A stretch of 64,000 bases of DNA from Ruegeria arenilitoris (lineage in GTDB: Bacteria > Pseudomonadota > Alphaproteobacteria > Rhodobacterales > Rhodobacteraceae), in assembly GCF_013031355.1 (NCBI RefSeq), contig NZ_WPZO01000010.1, positions 62,001 through 126,000 of the forward strand, in the 5' to 3' direction. The position numbers and the translations under genes were made by a program. Every line of letters starts with the position of its first letter. Within the stretch, counting starts at the first letter, position 1. Of the stretch, positions 16,697-25,186 are shown in pieces. Under the pieces are notes generated by a model that was not told where the DNA came from, searched no databases, and saw only the letters and a program-made list of their open reading frames with translations.

Positions 16697-17560
16697 ATGG
16701 ATTGGCTGAACGCGATTTTGCAGGGCACTTTGCTCGGCGGGCTGTACGCCCTTTTTGCAGCGGGGCTTTCGCTGATATTCGGTGTCATGCGGTTGGTGAA
16801 TATCGCGCACGGCGATCTGATCGTATTGGCCGCCTATCTTGGCTTGACGGTCACCGTCGGCACGGGACTTCATCCGCTATTGGCGCTGATATTGGTCGTA
16901 CCTGCAATGGGGCTGATCGGCTATGGCCTGCAACGGGGCTTGCTGAACCAGACCATCGGTCAGGATATTTTGCCACCGCTTCTGGTGACATTTGGCCTCA
17001 GCGTCATCCTTCAGAACACGTTGCTGGAGGCATATACAGCTGACCCGCAAAAACTTGACGCGGGCGCATTGGAAACGGCAAGCGTTTCGCTCGGTGGTCT
17101 CACGATGGGTATTCTACCGCTGCTCACATTCCTAATCGCGATTGGCGTGATCTGGGGTCTGCAATGGATTTTCTATCGCACCGCCCTTGGCCGTGCCTTT
17201 CGGGCGGTCTCCGACAATCAGGAAATAGCACAGCTTATGGGGCTGAACCGCCGTCACATATTTGGGCTGGCTATGGCGTTGGCCCTGGCAGTGACCGCCG
17301 TTGCCGGGATACTGTTAGGCATCCGAACAAGCTTTGATCCTTCTGTCGGCGGCGCGCGTCTTATCTTCGGATTTGAGGCGGTGATTATTGGCGGCCTCGG
17401 CAACCTGTGGGGTACGCTTGCCGGTGGGGTGATCTTGGGTGTGGCTCAGACCGTCGGCGCCAAGATTGACCCAGGCTGGCAATTGTTGGCCGGGCATTTG
17501 GCCTTTCTTGTCATTCTTGCCGTTCGGCCCAACGGCCTATTCCCGAGGATATCCGGATGA
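16697..17560 (+). CDS. livH: Branched-chain-type ABC transporter permease, LivH type
   Basis: A 287-residue membrane protein. The ATG at 16697 (1 bp after the livF stop) gives the family N-terminus MDWLNAILQGTLLGGLYALFAAGLSLIFGVMRLVNIAHGD. Further hallmarks are FRAVSDNQEIAQLMGLN, the coupling helix to the ATPases, and FEAVIIGGLGNLWGTLAGG near the end. About eight transmembrane segments. Its stop overlaps the livM start by 4 bp. Confidence 0.94.
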   Translation: MDWLNAILQGTLLGGLYALFAAGLSLIFGVMRLVNIAHGDLIVLAAYLGLTVTVGTGLHPLLALILVVPAMGLIGYGLQRGLLNQTIGQDILPPLLVTFGLSVILQNTLLEAYTADPQKLDAGALETASVSLGGLTMGILPLLTFLIAIGVIWGLQWIFYRTALGRAFRAVSDNQEIAQLMGLNRRHIFGLAMALALAVTAVAGILLGIRTSFDPSVGGARLIFGFEAVIIGGLGNLWGTLAGGVILGVAQTVGAKIDPGWQLLAGHLAFLVILAVRPNGLFPRISG

Positions 17561-18591
17561 ATATTCAGGACTACACGGTCTCCCGTTCGACGCGCGCCGC
17601 AAGGGTAGCACTAGTTGTTACAGCTCTTTTGCTCGTCATTCTTTTCTTGGCACCCTGGTGGGCTGGTCGCGCCGACATGCGTCTGATGGGGGAACTGTTT
17701 CTTTACCTTGCTCTAGCAAGTCTTTGGAACCTAATGGCAGGCTACGCAGGTTTGGTTTCGGTTGGTCAGCAAGCGTATGTCGGCTTTGGAGGATACATGT
17801 TGTTTGCTTCAACAATTTTCCTCGGCATAAATCCACTGGTCGCAATAGTCTTCGCAGGTTTCTTGGCAGCGCTCGTTTCAGTGCCTGTTGCAATCTTGAT
17901 GTTTCGCCTACGTGGTGCGTATTTCGCCATCGGCACTTGGGTCGTGGCCGAAGTTTTTCGGCTTTGTTTCGCTCAGGTCTCGTCGCTGGGAGGTGGATCG
18001 GGTACTTCTTTGCCGGTTGGGATAGTTAAATCATTGGCTTCAGAGCGCGCTATGAGAGAAGCCTTGAGTTACTGGTTGGCTCTGGGTGCCGCTGTTATCG
18101 TGATTGCAGCCGTTTATCTTTTCCTCCGGTCTCGTCAGGGCCTGGCACTCACGGCAATTCGCGACAATGAACTGGCAGCTGGGAGTTTGGGTATCGACAT
18201 TTGGCGGAACAAGTTCATCGTATATGTGGTCACTTCGGCTTTGACCGCGATGGTAGGAGCACTGATATTCCTTCAGAAACTTCGTATCACGCCAGATGCC
18301 GCCTTCAGTGTTTATGACTGGACAGCTTTTGTGATCTTCATCGTCGTGATTGGGGGGATCGGAACGATCGAGGGCCCAATCATCGGAACACTAGTGTTTT
18401 TCGCATTACGCGAAACCCTTGCCGATTTGGGAACGGTCTATCTGATTGTTCTAGGGTTTGTGGCAATTGTCATCATGCTCCGAGCACCCAGAGGGATCTG
18501 GGGCCTGGTCCGAAGCCGCTATGATTTGGAATTCTTCCCGCTTAGTTACCGCGTGCATCTCAAGGCGGCCAAAGGTCAGGATGGAAACTGA
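17557..18591 (+). CDS. livM: Branched-chain-type ABC transporter permease, LivM type
   Basis: A 344-residue membrane protein with the LivM markers LWNLMAGYAGLVSVGQQAYVG, the segment AYFAIGTWVVAEV, LTAIRDNELAAGSLGIDI (coupling helix) and VVIGGIGTIEGPIIG. Last gene of the five-gene importer operon (binding protein, livG, livF, livH, livM). The base composition is slightly lower in GC than in livG-livH. Confidence 0.94.
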   Translation: MNIQDYTVSRSTRAARVALVVTALLLVILFLAPWWAGRADMRLMGELFLYLALASLWNLMAGYAGLVSVGQQAYVGFGGYMLFASTIFLGINPLVAIVFAGFLAALVSVPVAILMFRLRGAYFAIGTWVVAEVFRLCFAQVSSLGGGSGTSLPVGIVKSLASERAMREALSYWLALGAAVIVIAAVYLFLRSRQGLALTAIRDNELAAGSLGIDIWRNKFIVYVVTSALTAMVGALIFLQKLRITPDAAFSVYDWTAFVIFIVVIGGIGTIEGPIIGTLVFFALRETLADLGTVYLIVLGFVAIVIMLRAPRGIWGLVRSRYDLEFFPLSYRVHLKAAKGQDGN

Positions 18592-18733
18592 TCTTCGCCG
18601 CCAAAACCACATCTGAAAACACCTTAAAAGCACGTCATAGGGCGTTTAAGGCTACGTCCACGGTCTCAGATGTATTGAAACTTGAAGGACCTAGTGGGGC
18701 TAGGAATCTCTAAAAGCCAAAGACTTTACAAAC

Positions 18734-19744
18734 TCAACGGTCGGCCGCATTGGTTTCTGCGGTCAGCACCGTCCCAGGGCGAGTTCCAAATGCTTTCCGA
18801 TAAGCAATGGAAAATCTCCCCAGATGTGAGAACCCGGCTTCATAAGCGATATTTCGAACCAGCTTATCCTTTGGCGCACTATGCAGCAGATAATGAGCAT
18901 AATTCAATCGAGCGCTCTGAAGAAACTGCATTGGAGTGCAGCTCATTCGTTCTCTGAAAGCAGTTTGTATTGTTCGTACACTGCATCCTGCGTCTTGCGC
19001 AATTTGAGAAATGGACATCTCTTCTGAAAGGTTATCGATCATAAATCGCGTGGCTCGCTTAACCAGCGGGTTAGGTGAACCATTCCCCATGAGTCTCAAC
19101 AAGGGGCTGATGGAGCTTTCATGCGCCAAGAGTAAGCCAGTAATCAGTTCCTCTTCCATCAATGTCTGACGGCGAGACTTGGTCCCATTGAAGGCTAAAT
19201 TCCTCTCAGCTATCTGGAAAGAAGTGAGTAATTTTTGGCTCCATACCTTTTTAGCTGAACTGGTCAGGGGCATCCTTGCCCGGAACAGGACAGGCTGGGG
19301 CAAATGACAGCCCAGCATTCTTTCGGCCGCCGTATGCAAGGCATTTCTGTGGATATGGAGGAGCAATTGTTCACAACCCTCCCGCCAAATCATTCTGACT
19401 TTTCTTACCGGGTTTAGTACGACGGCAGTCTGCGGTGCCGACACTACCCGTTCTTGCCCACTAAATATTTCGGCGCGTCCTTCCCAAGGAAGCTGAACCT
19501 GATAATAGTGGATGAGTTCGCCTGGTTCGATTTCGACCGCACTTCCGTAGCTGAGGTAATTCAGCGAAAGGCGCTCGCCCGGTGCATGGTTGTATCGAGC
19601 GACAAACGGATATCTCCCCCCTTGAATCTGTAAATCGTGGGATCCGAACTTTTGACCGACGGCATGCCGTGCAACATTGACATTTGACGAGCGAAACATT
19701 CGGTAAGACTTTAACGGTTCGGGTATGGCAGAGAGTTGGTTCAT
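18734..19744 (-). CDS. AraC family transcriptional regulator
   Basis: A 336-residue regulator; the ATG at 19742-19744 is used, although an in-frame TTG lies 21 bp further upstream. The N-terminal half (to about residue 190) resembles the AraC-binding-like domain of regulators of aromatic catabolism (FeaR and AlkS-like groups), with VVLNPVRKVRMIW. The C-terminal double HTH is complete: MSISQIAQDAGCSVRTIQTAFRE, then LNYAHYLLHS and VRNIAYEAGFSHLGRFSIAYRKAFG. It is divergent from the cupin gene, 140 bp away, and convergent with the Liv operon. Confidence 0.92.
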   Translation of the reverse strand: MNQLSAIPEPLKSYRMFRSSNVNVARHAVGQKFGSHDLQIQGGRYPFVARYNHAPGERLSLNYLSYGSAVEIEPGELIHYYQVQLPWEGRAEIFSGQERVVSAPQTAVVLNPVRKVRMIWREGCEQLLLHIHRNALHTAAERMLGCHLPQPVLFRARMPLTSSAKKVWSQKLLTSFQIAERNLAFNGTKSRRQTLMEEELITGLLLAHESSISPLLRLMGNGSPNPLVKRATRFMIDNLSEEMSISQIAQDAGCSVRTIQTAFRERMSCTPMQFLQSARLNYAHYLLHSAPKDKLVRNIAYEAGFSHLGRFSIAYRKAFGTRPGTVLTAETNAADR

Positions 19745-19884
19745 GCTAGCCGAACATCCTTGCAACTGAATCCGTAGAAATAAGAGCTATATGGCTGCCT
19801 CCGGGCTTTTTCCTGCGCTATTTGGACAAGGATTCTCAACCTTCGCAGTACTCTGGATAACACGAATCTGAGGAGGAAATATTC

Positions 19885-20346
19885 ATGGAACAGACATCCG
19901 GGATCACCAAAGTAGGTGCAGGACTTGAGGACGTTGAGTGGAATGTATTGGGTCAGATTTATGTCCCAAAAGTTTACTGCGACAACCTTTTCATGTGGGA
20001 GGCGACTTTGCCCAGCGGTGCTTTCGTACCGCCGCATATTCACCCGACCCAAGACGAATTCATTATGGTTCTGGAAGGTGAGTTTCAGGTCGATTTTGGA
20101 TTTGAAGAAGGCAACGTAAAGCCCAACGTTGCCAAACCGGGCGACACTGTGCGTATGCCTATGGGTGTGGCTCATGGCGTTTACAACCGTTCGGACAAGC
20201 CGGCCAAGTGCATTTTTGCGGTTTCTCCAACACGCAAGCTATATGATCTATTTGTTGCACTTGATGGCCTAACTGACCTAGACGAATTCAAGCGCTTGGG
20301 TGAACTCCACGAGAATTCTTTTCTTGAAGTAGAGCCTAACCCGTAA
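19885..20346 (+). CDS. Cupin domain protein
   Basis: A 153-residue single cupin. Cupin motif 1 is PPHIHPTQDEFIMVLEGEF and motif 2 is PGDTVRMPMGVAHGVYN, with the metal-binding His, His, Glu and His all present. GAGGAGG lies 5-6 bp before the start. Such proteins act as metal-dependent dioxygenases, isomerases or ligand-binding proteins; nothing here decides which. It is divergent from the AraC gene, which may regulate it, and is followed by a strong terminator. Confidence 0.85.
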   Translation: MEQTSGITKVGAGLEDVEWNVLGQIYVPKVYCDNLFMWEATLPSGAFVPPHIHPTQDEFIMVLEGEFQVDFGFEEGNVKPNVAKPGDTVRMPMGVAHGVYNRSDKPAKCIFAVSPTRKLYDLFVALDGLTDLDEFKRLGELHENSFLEVEPNP

Positions 20347-20735
20347 GACCAATGAACATCTCTATTGCCTATTTGAACCGCCCGGTTTTCGGGCGGTTCT
20401 GAAGCGGATTTTTCTTGGTTTCTCAAACTTCTTTCCGGAAAACTTCCTATTTCTGGAGCGCGAAATACTTCAGGTTCTAGCGAAACTGGAAGAATGATCC
20501 GAAATTCAGAAATATTCTTTTCTTCACGGACAAAACCGGGGGAACTCAATAGCGGCTTGGTTAAGACAGACTTGTCTCCACCTGCCAGCCTCTTCACGCA
20601 ATCCATGTACCGCAGCCAAGCACCTAAGTCATCTGACCGTGATTGCGCGGCCCTACAGGTAGCCTCGGACATATTGAATAGATGCAGCAATACCTTGGGC
20701 ATGAATACTGACTTTTTTGCGTGCCTATCCGACAT
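20181..20735 (-). CDS. Doubtful minus-strand frame, possible gene remnant
   Basis: Opened by an ATG with GGAGAGG upstream (begins MSDRHAKKSVFMPKVLLHLF, then NMSEATCRAAQSRSDDLGAWL). The first 120 residues have a plausible composition, but no family is recognised. The last third is antisense to the cupin gene and runs through its terminator hairpin, so if real the gene has lost its original end. Low confidence. The rest of the 20.4-20.98 kb gap shows only an AT-rich tract with a TATAGCTATA palindrome near 20810. Confidence 0.2.
   Translation of the reverse strand: MSDRHAKKSVFMPKVLLHLFNMSEATCRAAQSRSDDLGAWLRYMDCVKRLAGGDKSVLTKPLLSSPGFVREEKNISEFRIILPVSLEPEVFRAPEIGSFPERSLRNQEKSASEPPENRAVQIGNRDVHWSYGLGSTSRKEFSWSSPKRLNSSRSVRPSSATNRSYSLRVGETAKMHLAGLSERL
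20375..20399 (+). terminator. Intrinsic terminator after cupin gene
   Basis: A perfect 10-bp GC-rich stem (GAACCGCCCG with CGGGCGGTTC) around a GTTTT loop, 29 bp after the cupin stop. T-richness after the stem is modest. Confidence 0.75.
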
Positions 20736-20982
20736 AAACCTCTCCAGAATCCGGAAGCTCGTAAGTTTCCGGATCAAAATTTTTTCATTTAGGTTTTAAG
20801 ATTTAATTATAGCTATATGATATTTGTATTGCAACCGAAAGGTCGGAGACGGGAAAAGCAAAAATAGGTCGCCGAGTTGTCCACAATGGAACCAAACACC
20901 CGATCCGAACGGTCTTACAAGCTCGCAAGCAACCCGATTGCAAGCGTCAACCGCTTCACAATTAACTCTGCAAAGTGGCTAA

Positions 20983-21828
20983 CTAAATGTCGTAGCCGAT
21001 TGGTAGTAATCCCAGGAAATCGAGGATTGCGTCAACTTGACCGTTTATCGTCCGAATACTCGAAATGGTTCCGCGCTCGGTTGAGCATTCAGCCTTGAGA
21101 AGCTCCGGCTTGACTGATTTTGTGGTCGTCTCAACTATGACAGGATGCTTACACAATAGACCATCGCCACCCCAGTATTGAATGCCGGACGCTGATGCAT
21201 CGATAATAATGTCGGCCGCTTTTATGCAGTCTGTACCCACACGAAATCTAGTGGCCAGAATCTGTTTAGACCACTTGGAAACGAAGGTCTCGGCCTTCTC
21301 GACACAGCAGCCCGAGACCGAAATCTAAGCCGCACCCGCCCGTGCTACAGCATGTGCAACCGCGGCACCGGCACTTCCACATCCGAAGATATGAACCTTG
21401 CTGTTTTTTAAAGCTACCCCGGACTTCCAGAGCTCGCGAACTAACGCTTTGCCATCAATCACGTCGGCAACCCAGGCACCGTCAGCTTCTACCCGCACAA
21501 TTGTAGCCGCCCCCACAAATTTTGCAGCGTCGGAAATACTGTCGACATACTCCAATACCGCAGCGTCATGCGGTTCTGTTAGTACGAGACCTGCCAAATT
21601 GTGCAATTTTCGAAATCCCTCGAGCACACTGCTCAAACCGTCAGAACGTACATCCGCTGGAATGAAGATCGTGTTATAACCAAGCTTTGCAGTCCGGTTG
21701 CTTAGCAAGGCCGCGTAGTCATTCTCGGAGGCGGGATTGCCGACCACCGGTACAATTAGCGTCTCACTTGAAACAATTGTTTGCGCCCATTCTGTATCCA
21801 TTGCATCCCCAATGACTAGTAAGGTCAT
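20983..21828 (-). pseudogene. Shikimate-dehydrogenase-like gene with in-frame amber codon
   Basis: A 282-codon minus-strand frame broken only by a TAG at 21325-21327; the two halves are in the same frame. Together they match the length and layout of shikimate dehydrogenase (AroE family). The N-terminal domain shows AGLVLTEPHDAAVL in place of the usual VTVPHK, so the catalytic lysine is already an aspartate. The Rossmann part begins KVHIFGCGSAGAAVAHAVARAGAA, stop, then ISVSGCCVEKAE and ADIIIDASASG. It lies at the end of the TPP-enzyme/HpaB operon, 231 bp after the YciI gene. Probably a dead or dying paralogue; amber read-through is conceivable but unsupported. Confidence 0.75.
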
Positions 21829-22059
21829 TGCTCTCTATTGGCTATGAGCCTTGAGCCTAGCGTCATAGGGGCGAGCAAGAACTTGCGATGCCAAAACGAT
21901 GCCGTGGTACTCACTTTTTTTGGAGCGGTTGCCAAGGTTGGCCAAATGTGAGCAGGCGAAGTACCGCTCCCTGCGTCACGGCCTGCTGTAATCCAGCGCG
22001 AGTAGTATTCAGCACGATTTTCTGACTTCCATCGCGCGCTCAACGCTCCTGCCAGCGGG

Positions 22060-22440
22060 TTATCCGATCTCGATCTGACCGTCAGAAAAATCAAAGCTGA
22101 GTGAAATACGCCCTTCGTTCACGCGCCAAGTCTGAAAGCAGGGTTCTCGCAAACCTGCTTTACAGAATGGCTCATCAGCCCATTTATCGCGCGCTTCATC
22201 GAGGGAAAGGCCGCGCAGGATAGTCATACCTTCGCCGAAAGGCGCGCCATCGGTGTCAAGCAACGGACCGGAAAGAAACAGGTATCCGCTTTTTTCCAGC
22301 GCGATCAGAAAGTCGAAATGCTCTTCAAGCAATCCCATCATTTCATCGCGATCAGTTGCGGGCGACATGCGAACGCAGACGAAATCCGTGGATTTCATCT
22401 GCGCCGCCAGCGCCTTGGCTCTGTCAGAGGGACGGGCCAC
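22060..22440 (-). CDS. YciI-like (YCII domain) protein
   Basis: A 126-residue alpha-beta barrel-type protein. The stretch DRDEMMGLLEEHFDFLIALEKSGYLFLSGPLLD followed by GEGMTILRGLSLDEARDKWADEPF is the normal YCII core (residues 28-90), including the conserved His/Asp pair and the EARxxxxxDPF-like end. Small YCII proteins accompany many catabolic operons, and some are proposed dehalogenases or lyases. It follows the CoA-transferase gene by 2 bp. Confidence 0.82.
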   Translation of the reverse strand: MARPSDRAKALAAQMKSTDFVCVRMSPATDRDEMMGLLEEHFDFLIALEKSGYLFLSGPLLDTDGAPFGEGMTILRGLSLDEARDKWADEPFCKAGLREPCFQTWRVNEGRISLSFDFSDGQIEIG

Positions 22441-22442
22441 AC

Positions 22443-23633
22443 CTATGCTCCGGACACCAGTTTCTTGTTATGCGCATTCCACGTGCCGATTTCGTCGTCG
22501 GACAACCCCAGAGATTTCAAAACCTCTTCCCCTTGTTCATTCAGATCAGGGGGCGGGTTCAGATTCTGATCCCCACGGCTTCCGTCAAAATAGACAGGTC
22601 GCCGAGTACCGGTGTAGCTGCCGTGTTCGGGGTGGGTTATTGTGACGAAGGTATCCAGATGCTTAACTTGGGGATCTTCGTAAACCTCAGGCAGTGTGTT
22701 CACCGGAGCATGCGGGACGTCGTTTTCCTCAAGCCTTTGCATCCAATAGGTCGAGGCTTTCGTAGCTGCGGTGGCGCGAAACTCTTGCGCTAACTCAAGG
22801 TAATTGTCGATCCGCTTGACCCGATCATCAAAGCGCGGGTCAGTGCCAAGGTCTTCGCGCTCAAAGGAGACCTGCATCGCCTTCCAGAATTTCTCCTGGC
22901 TGGACATGTGGATGGCAATCATCTTGTTGTCTGCGCAGCGAACTGCATAGGATTGCGATGCCTTGACCCTCATAAGGGGGCCAGGTTCAATCCCCAAAAG
23001 TGAGGCGTTCAGGAATGGGTCCGGCATGAAAGCAATCGAGCTGTCGAGCATATTGACTTCAACGCGCCGGGCAACGCCGGTACGTTCGCGTTCCAACAGC
23101 GCGCCCTGAATACCGTAACAGGCGAAGATTCCCGTCAGATTGTCAGACAGCGTCGGTCCGGTAATCTGGGCATCATCGCCCAGAAATAGGCTCGACATAC
23201 CACTGAGAGCTTGCGCGACAGTGTCATAGGCGGGGCGTTTCTTGTAGGGGCCATCCGGTCCGAACCCGGTAATCGAACATTGGATAAGGCGCGGGTTCAG
23301 CGCCTTAAGTACATCCGAAGATAGCCCCAACCGATCCATGACGCCCGGTCGGAAGTTTTCGATCAGAACATCCGCCTCTCTGACCAGCTTCTTGTAGATA
23401 TCAAGACCCTGGTCGTCCCGCAGATCGAGCGCCACCGACTTCTTGTTTCGGTTGTAGGCGCAGAAATAGGGGCTGTAGGTTCCGCCCCGAAAGGTGCGGA
23501 ACAGGTCGCCCCCTTTGGGGGTCTCGACCTTTGTAATCTCGGCCCCCAAATCGCCCAGCATCTGCCCGGCGAGAGGGCCAGTGATCATGGTTGTGGATTC
23601 AAGAATCTTGATTCCATCCAAAGGTCCGGCCAT
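22443..23633 (-). CDS. CaiB/BaiF family (class III) CoA-transferase
   Basis: A full-length (396 residues) family III CoA-transferase. The N-terminus GPLDGIKILESTTMITGPLAGQMLGDLGAEITKVE, the catalytic-aspartate region NMLDSSIAF, the loop NRNKKSVALDLRDDQG, and ADVLIENFRPGVMDRLGLS are standard. It would attach CoA to an acid produced in the pathway, using another acyl-CoA as donor. It sits 3 bp behind the HpaB-type hydroxylase and 2 bp before the YciI gene, under the operators at 26938-26967. Confidence 0.92.
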   Translation of the reverse strand: MAGPLDGIKILESTTMITGPLAGQMLGDLGAEITKVETPKGGDLFRTFRGGTYSPYFCAYNRNKKSVALDLRDDQGLDIYKKLVREADVLIENFRPGVMDRLGLSSDVLKALNPRLIQCSITGFGPDGPYKKRPAYDTVAQALSGMSSLFLGDDAQITGPTLSDNLTGIFACYGIQGALLERERTGVARRVEVNMLDSSIAFMPDPFLNASLLGIEPGPLMRVKASQSYAVRCADNKMIAIHMSSQEKFWKAMQVSFEREDLGTDPRFDDRVKRIDNYLELAQEFRATAATKASTYWMQRLEENDVPHAPVNTLPEVYEDPQVKHLDTFVTITHPEHGSYTGTRRPVYFDGSRGDQNLNPPPDLNEQGEEVLKSLGLSDDEIGTWNAHNKKLVSGA

Positions 23634-23636
23634 CGC

Positions 23637-25175
23637 TTAGCTCGCTTTCTCGATGGCTGATGTCGGAAGATCAATCCGACCTTTTTTATCGTAGCCCGCC
23701 AGTGCATTGGCCACAAGTTCCTTGGATTTGCCAAAGTTGTATTCGCGGTAAAGGTGCGACTTCACGATGAATGGCGCCCCGGCATAGAACTTTTCATAGC
23801 TGGTATGACGCGATGCAAACTCGGACCCAATACAATCCCATGCGAGTTTCATGAACTTGACCCGCTCGTCTGCCGGCATGTTCGGAGACTGGATGTACTT
23901 CTGAATCACATTGTTCATGTCAGGGTTGTCAAAGTCTTGAACGCTGGACGGCAGCTGGATAAACCCACCCCCTGCAAGCTCTCGGATAATGTCCAGGAAT
24001 TGCGGGTACATACGTGACTGCTGCGTCATCGCGGCATAGGTGATCTGCTTGTCTGGAATGTACACGCCATTCCGGTTCGGGGCCGCCTTTGCAATCTGTG
24101 CATCAAGAAGCCCCTCATAGGTCGCCGCATGCAGAGCAAGATCGGCGATCAATCCCTGCACAGGGGGCAACTTGTCGACGCCGTTCATCTCTGCGATTTT
24201 CTGCGCCAAACCAACCATAAAACGCAGTTTGGTCACAAAACGAGTTTGCGCCTGGTTGTTCCCCATGACATGCGCCGGGCCTTCAAACCACTGCGCGCGC
24301 GCCACATCGGTGTCTTTGTAGACAAAGACATTTTCCCAGGGCACGAATACATCATCGTACACAAGCAAGCTGTCGGTTTCGTCAAATCGGCTGGCCATCG
24401 GATAGTCGAACATCGAATTCGCTCCATCGGCATAAGACCGGCGCGAAAAGATTTTGACCCCTTTCGACCATACCGGGATGGAGACCGAAATCGCATAGTT
24501 CTCGTCACCGGGCCGCATCGGCGTGATTGTCGAAAGCTGCACAAAGTCCGAGTAGACAGTCCCGGTGCCCAGCATTTGCGCGCCACGGATGACGATGCCG
24601 TCTTCGCGCTCCTCCACAACTCCGGCGTACAGGTCACTCGGCTCTTGCTGATGTGCAGGTTTTGAGCGATCGATCTGGGGCGGAACAATCGTGTAGGTGA
24701 TATACGCGTCGTTGTCGCGCAGGAATTCATAGTGGGCGACGCAATTGTCCGCCAGATCCTGCCGACCGTTCTTTGCCAGAACCTCTGGCTCGGAAGCGAA
24801 ACCGACGAAGAATGTCGCCACATGCTCGGGTGAACGACCAAAGTAGCCAAAGGATTCTTCTGACAGACGCTCTAGTGCGCCTCGTCGTGCCTTCAGATCC
24901 TCAACCGAGTAGGGAATTTGCCAGATGCGGCTGACAGGATTACCGCTCGTGGGTGATTTATAGGTCATCAGGTCGGCATTGGCCGGATCGCTGGCGATGT
25001 CGAACATGCGCGCGATGGTTTTTGCGCCCTCGGCAAAGGCCGGGTGCGTTGTCACGTCGTCGACCAATTCTCCATTGTAATACACCTGCCGACCATCGTT
25101 TTTGATGCCAGCTAGAAATTCAGCGCCGGTGCGCATTTTTCCAGTGAACCGTCCGTCGTTATTGAAGGAAGTCAT
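23637..25175 (-). CDS. HpaB-family FAD-dependent monooxygenase (4-hydroxyphenylacetate 3-hydroxylase-like)
   Basis: A 512-residue member of the HpaB/HpaH family. The N-terminal RTGAEFLAGIKNDGRQVYYNGE with FYF-like helices, central REDGIVIRGAQMLGTGTVYSDF (acyl-CoA-dehydrogenase-like beta domain), VPWENVFVYKD, and C-terminal RELAGGGFIQLPSS are family features. These enzymes hydroxylate phenols, pyrroles or other rings using FADH2 supplied by a separate reductase; the flavin reductase at 33671-34591 is the likely partner. AAGGAG lies 8 bp before the ATG. Substrate not determined. Confidence 0.9.
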   Translation of the reverse strand: MTSFNNDGRFTGKMRTGAEFLAGIKNDGRQVYYNGELVDDVTTHPAFAEGAKTIARMFDIASDPANADLMTYKSPTSGNPVSRIWQIPYSVEDLKARRGALERLSEESFGYFGRSPEHVATFFVGFASEPEVLAKNGRQDLADNCVAHYEFLRDNDAYITYTIVPPQIDRSKPAHQQEPSDLYAGVVEEREDGIVIRGAQMLGTGTVYSDFVQLSTITPMRPGDENYAISVSIPVWSKGVKIFSRRSYADGANSMFDYPMASRFDETDSLLVYDDVFVPWENVFVYKDTDVARAQWFEGPAHVMGNNQAQTRFVTKLRFMVGLAQKIAEMNGVDKLPPVQGLIADLALHAATYEGLLDAQIAKAAPNRNGVYIPDKQITYAAMTQQSRMYPQFLDIIRELAGGGFIQLPSSVQDFDNPDMNNVIQKYIQSPNMPADERVKFMKLAWDCIGSEFASRHTSYEKFYAGAPFIVKSHLYREYNFGKSKELVANALAGYDKKGRIDLPTSAIEKAS

Positions 25176-25186
25176 GTCAGTTCTCC

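Noticed and set aside
20801-20823. TATAGCTATA palindrome as a ninth operator
   Set aside because: Its two AGCTAT arms overlap instead of being spaced by 5 bp, and no gene start is near.
24129-24665. 178-codon plus-strand frame inside the HpaB-type gene
   Set aside because: Opposite to a full-length recognised enzyme; no family features or ribosome site.
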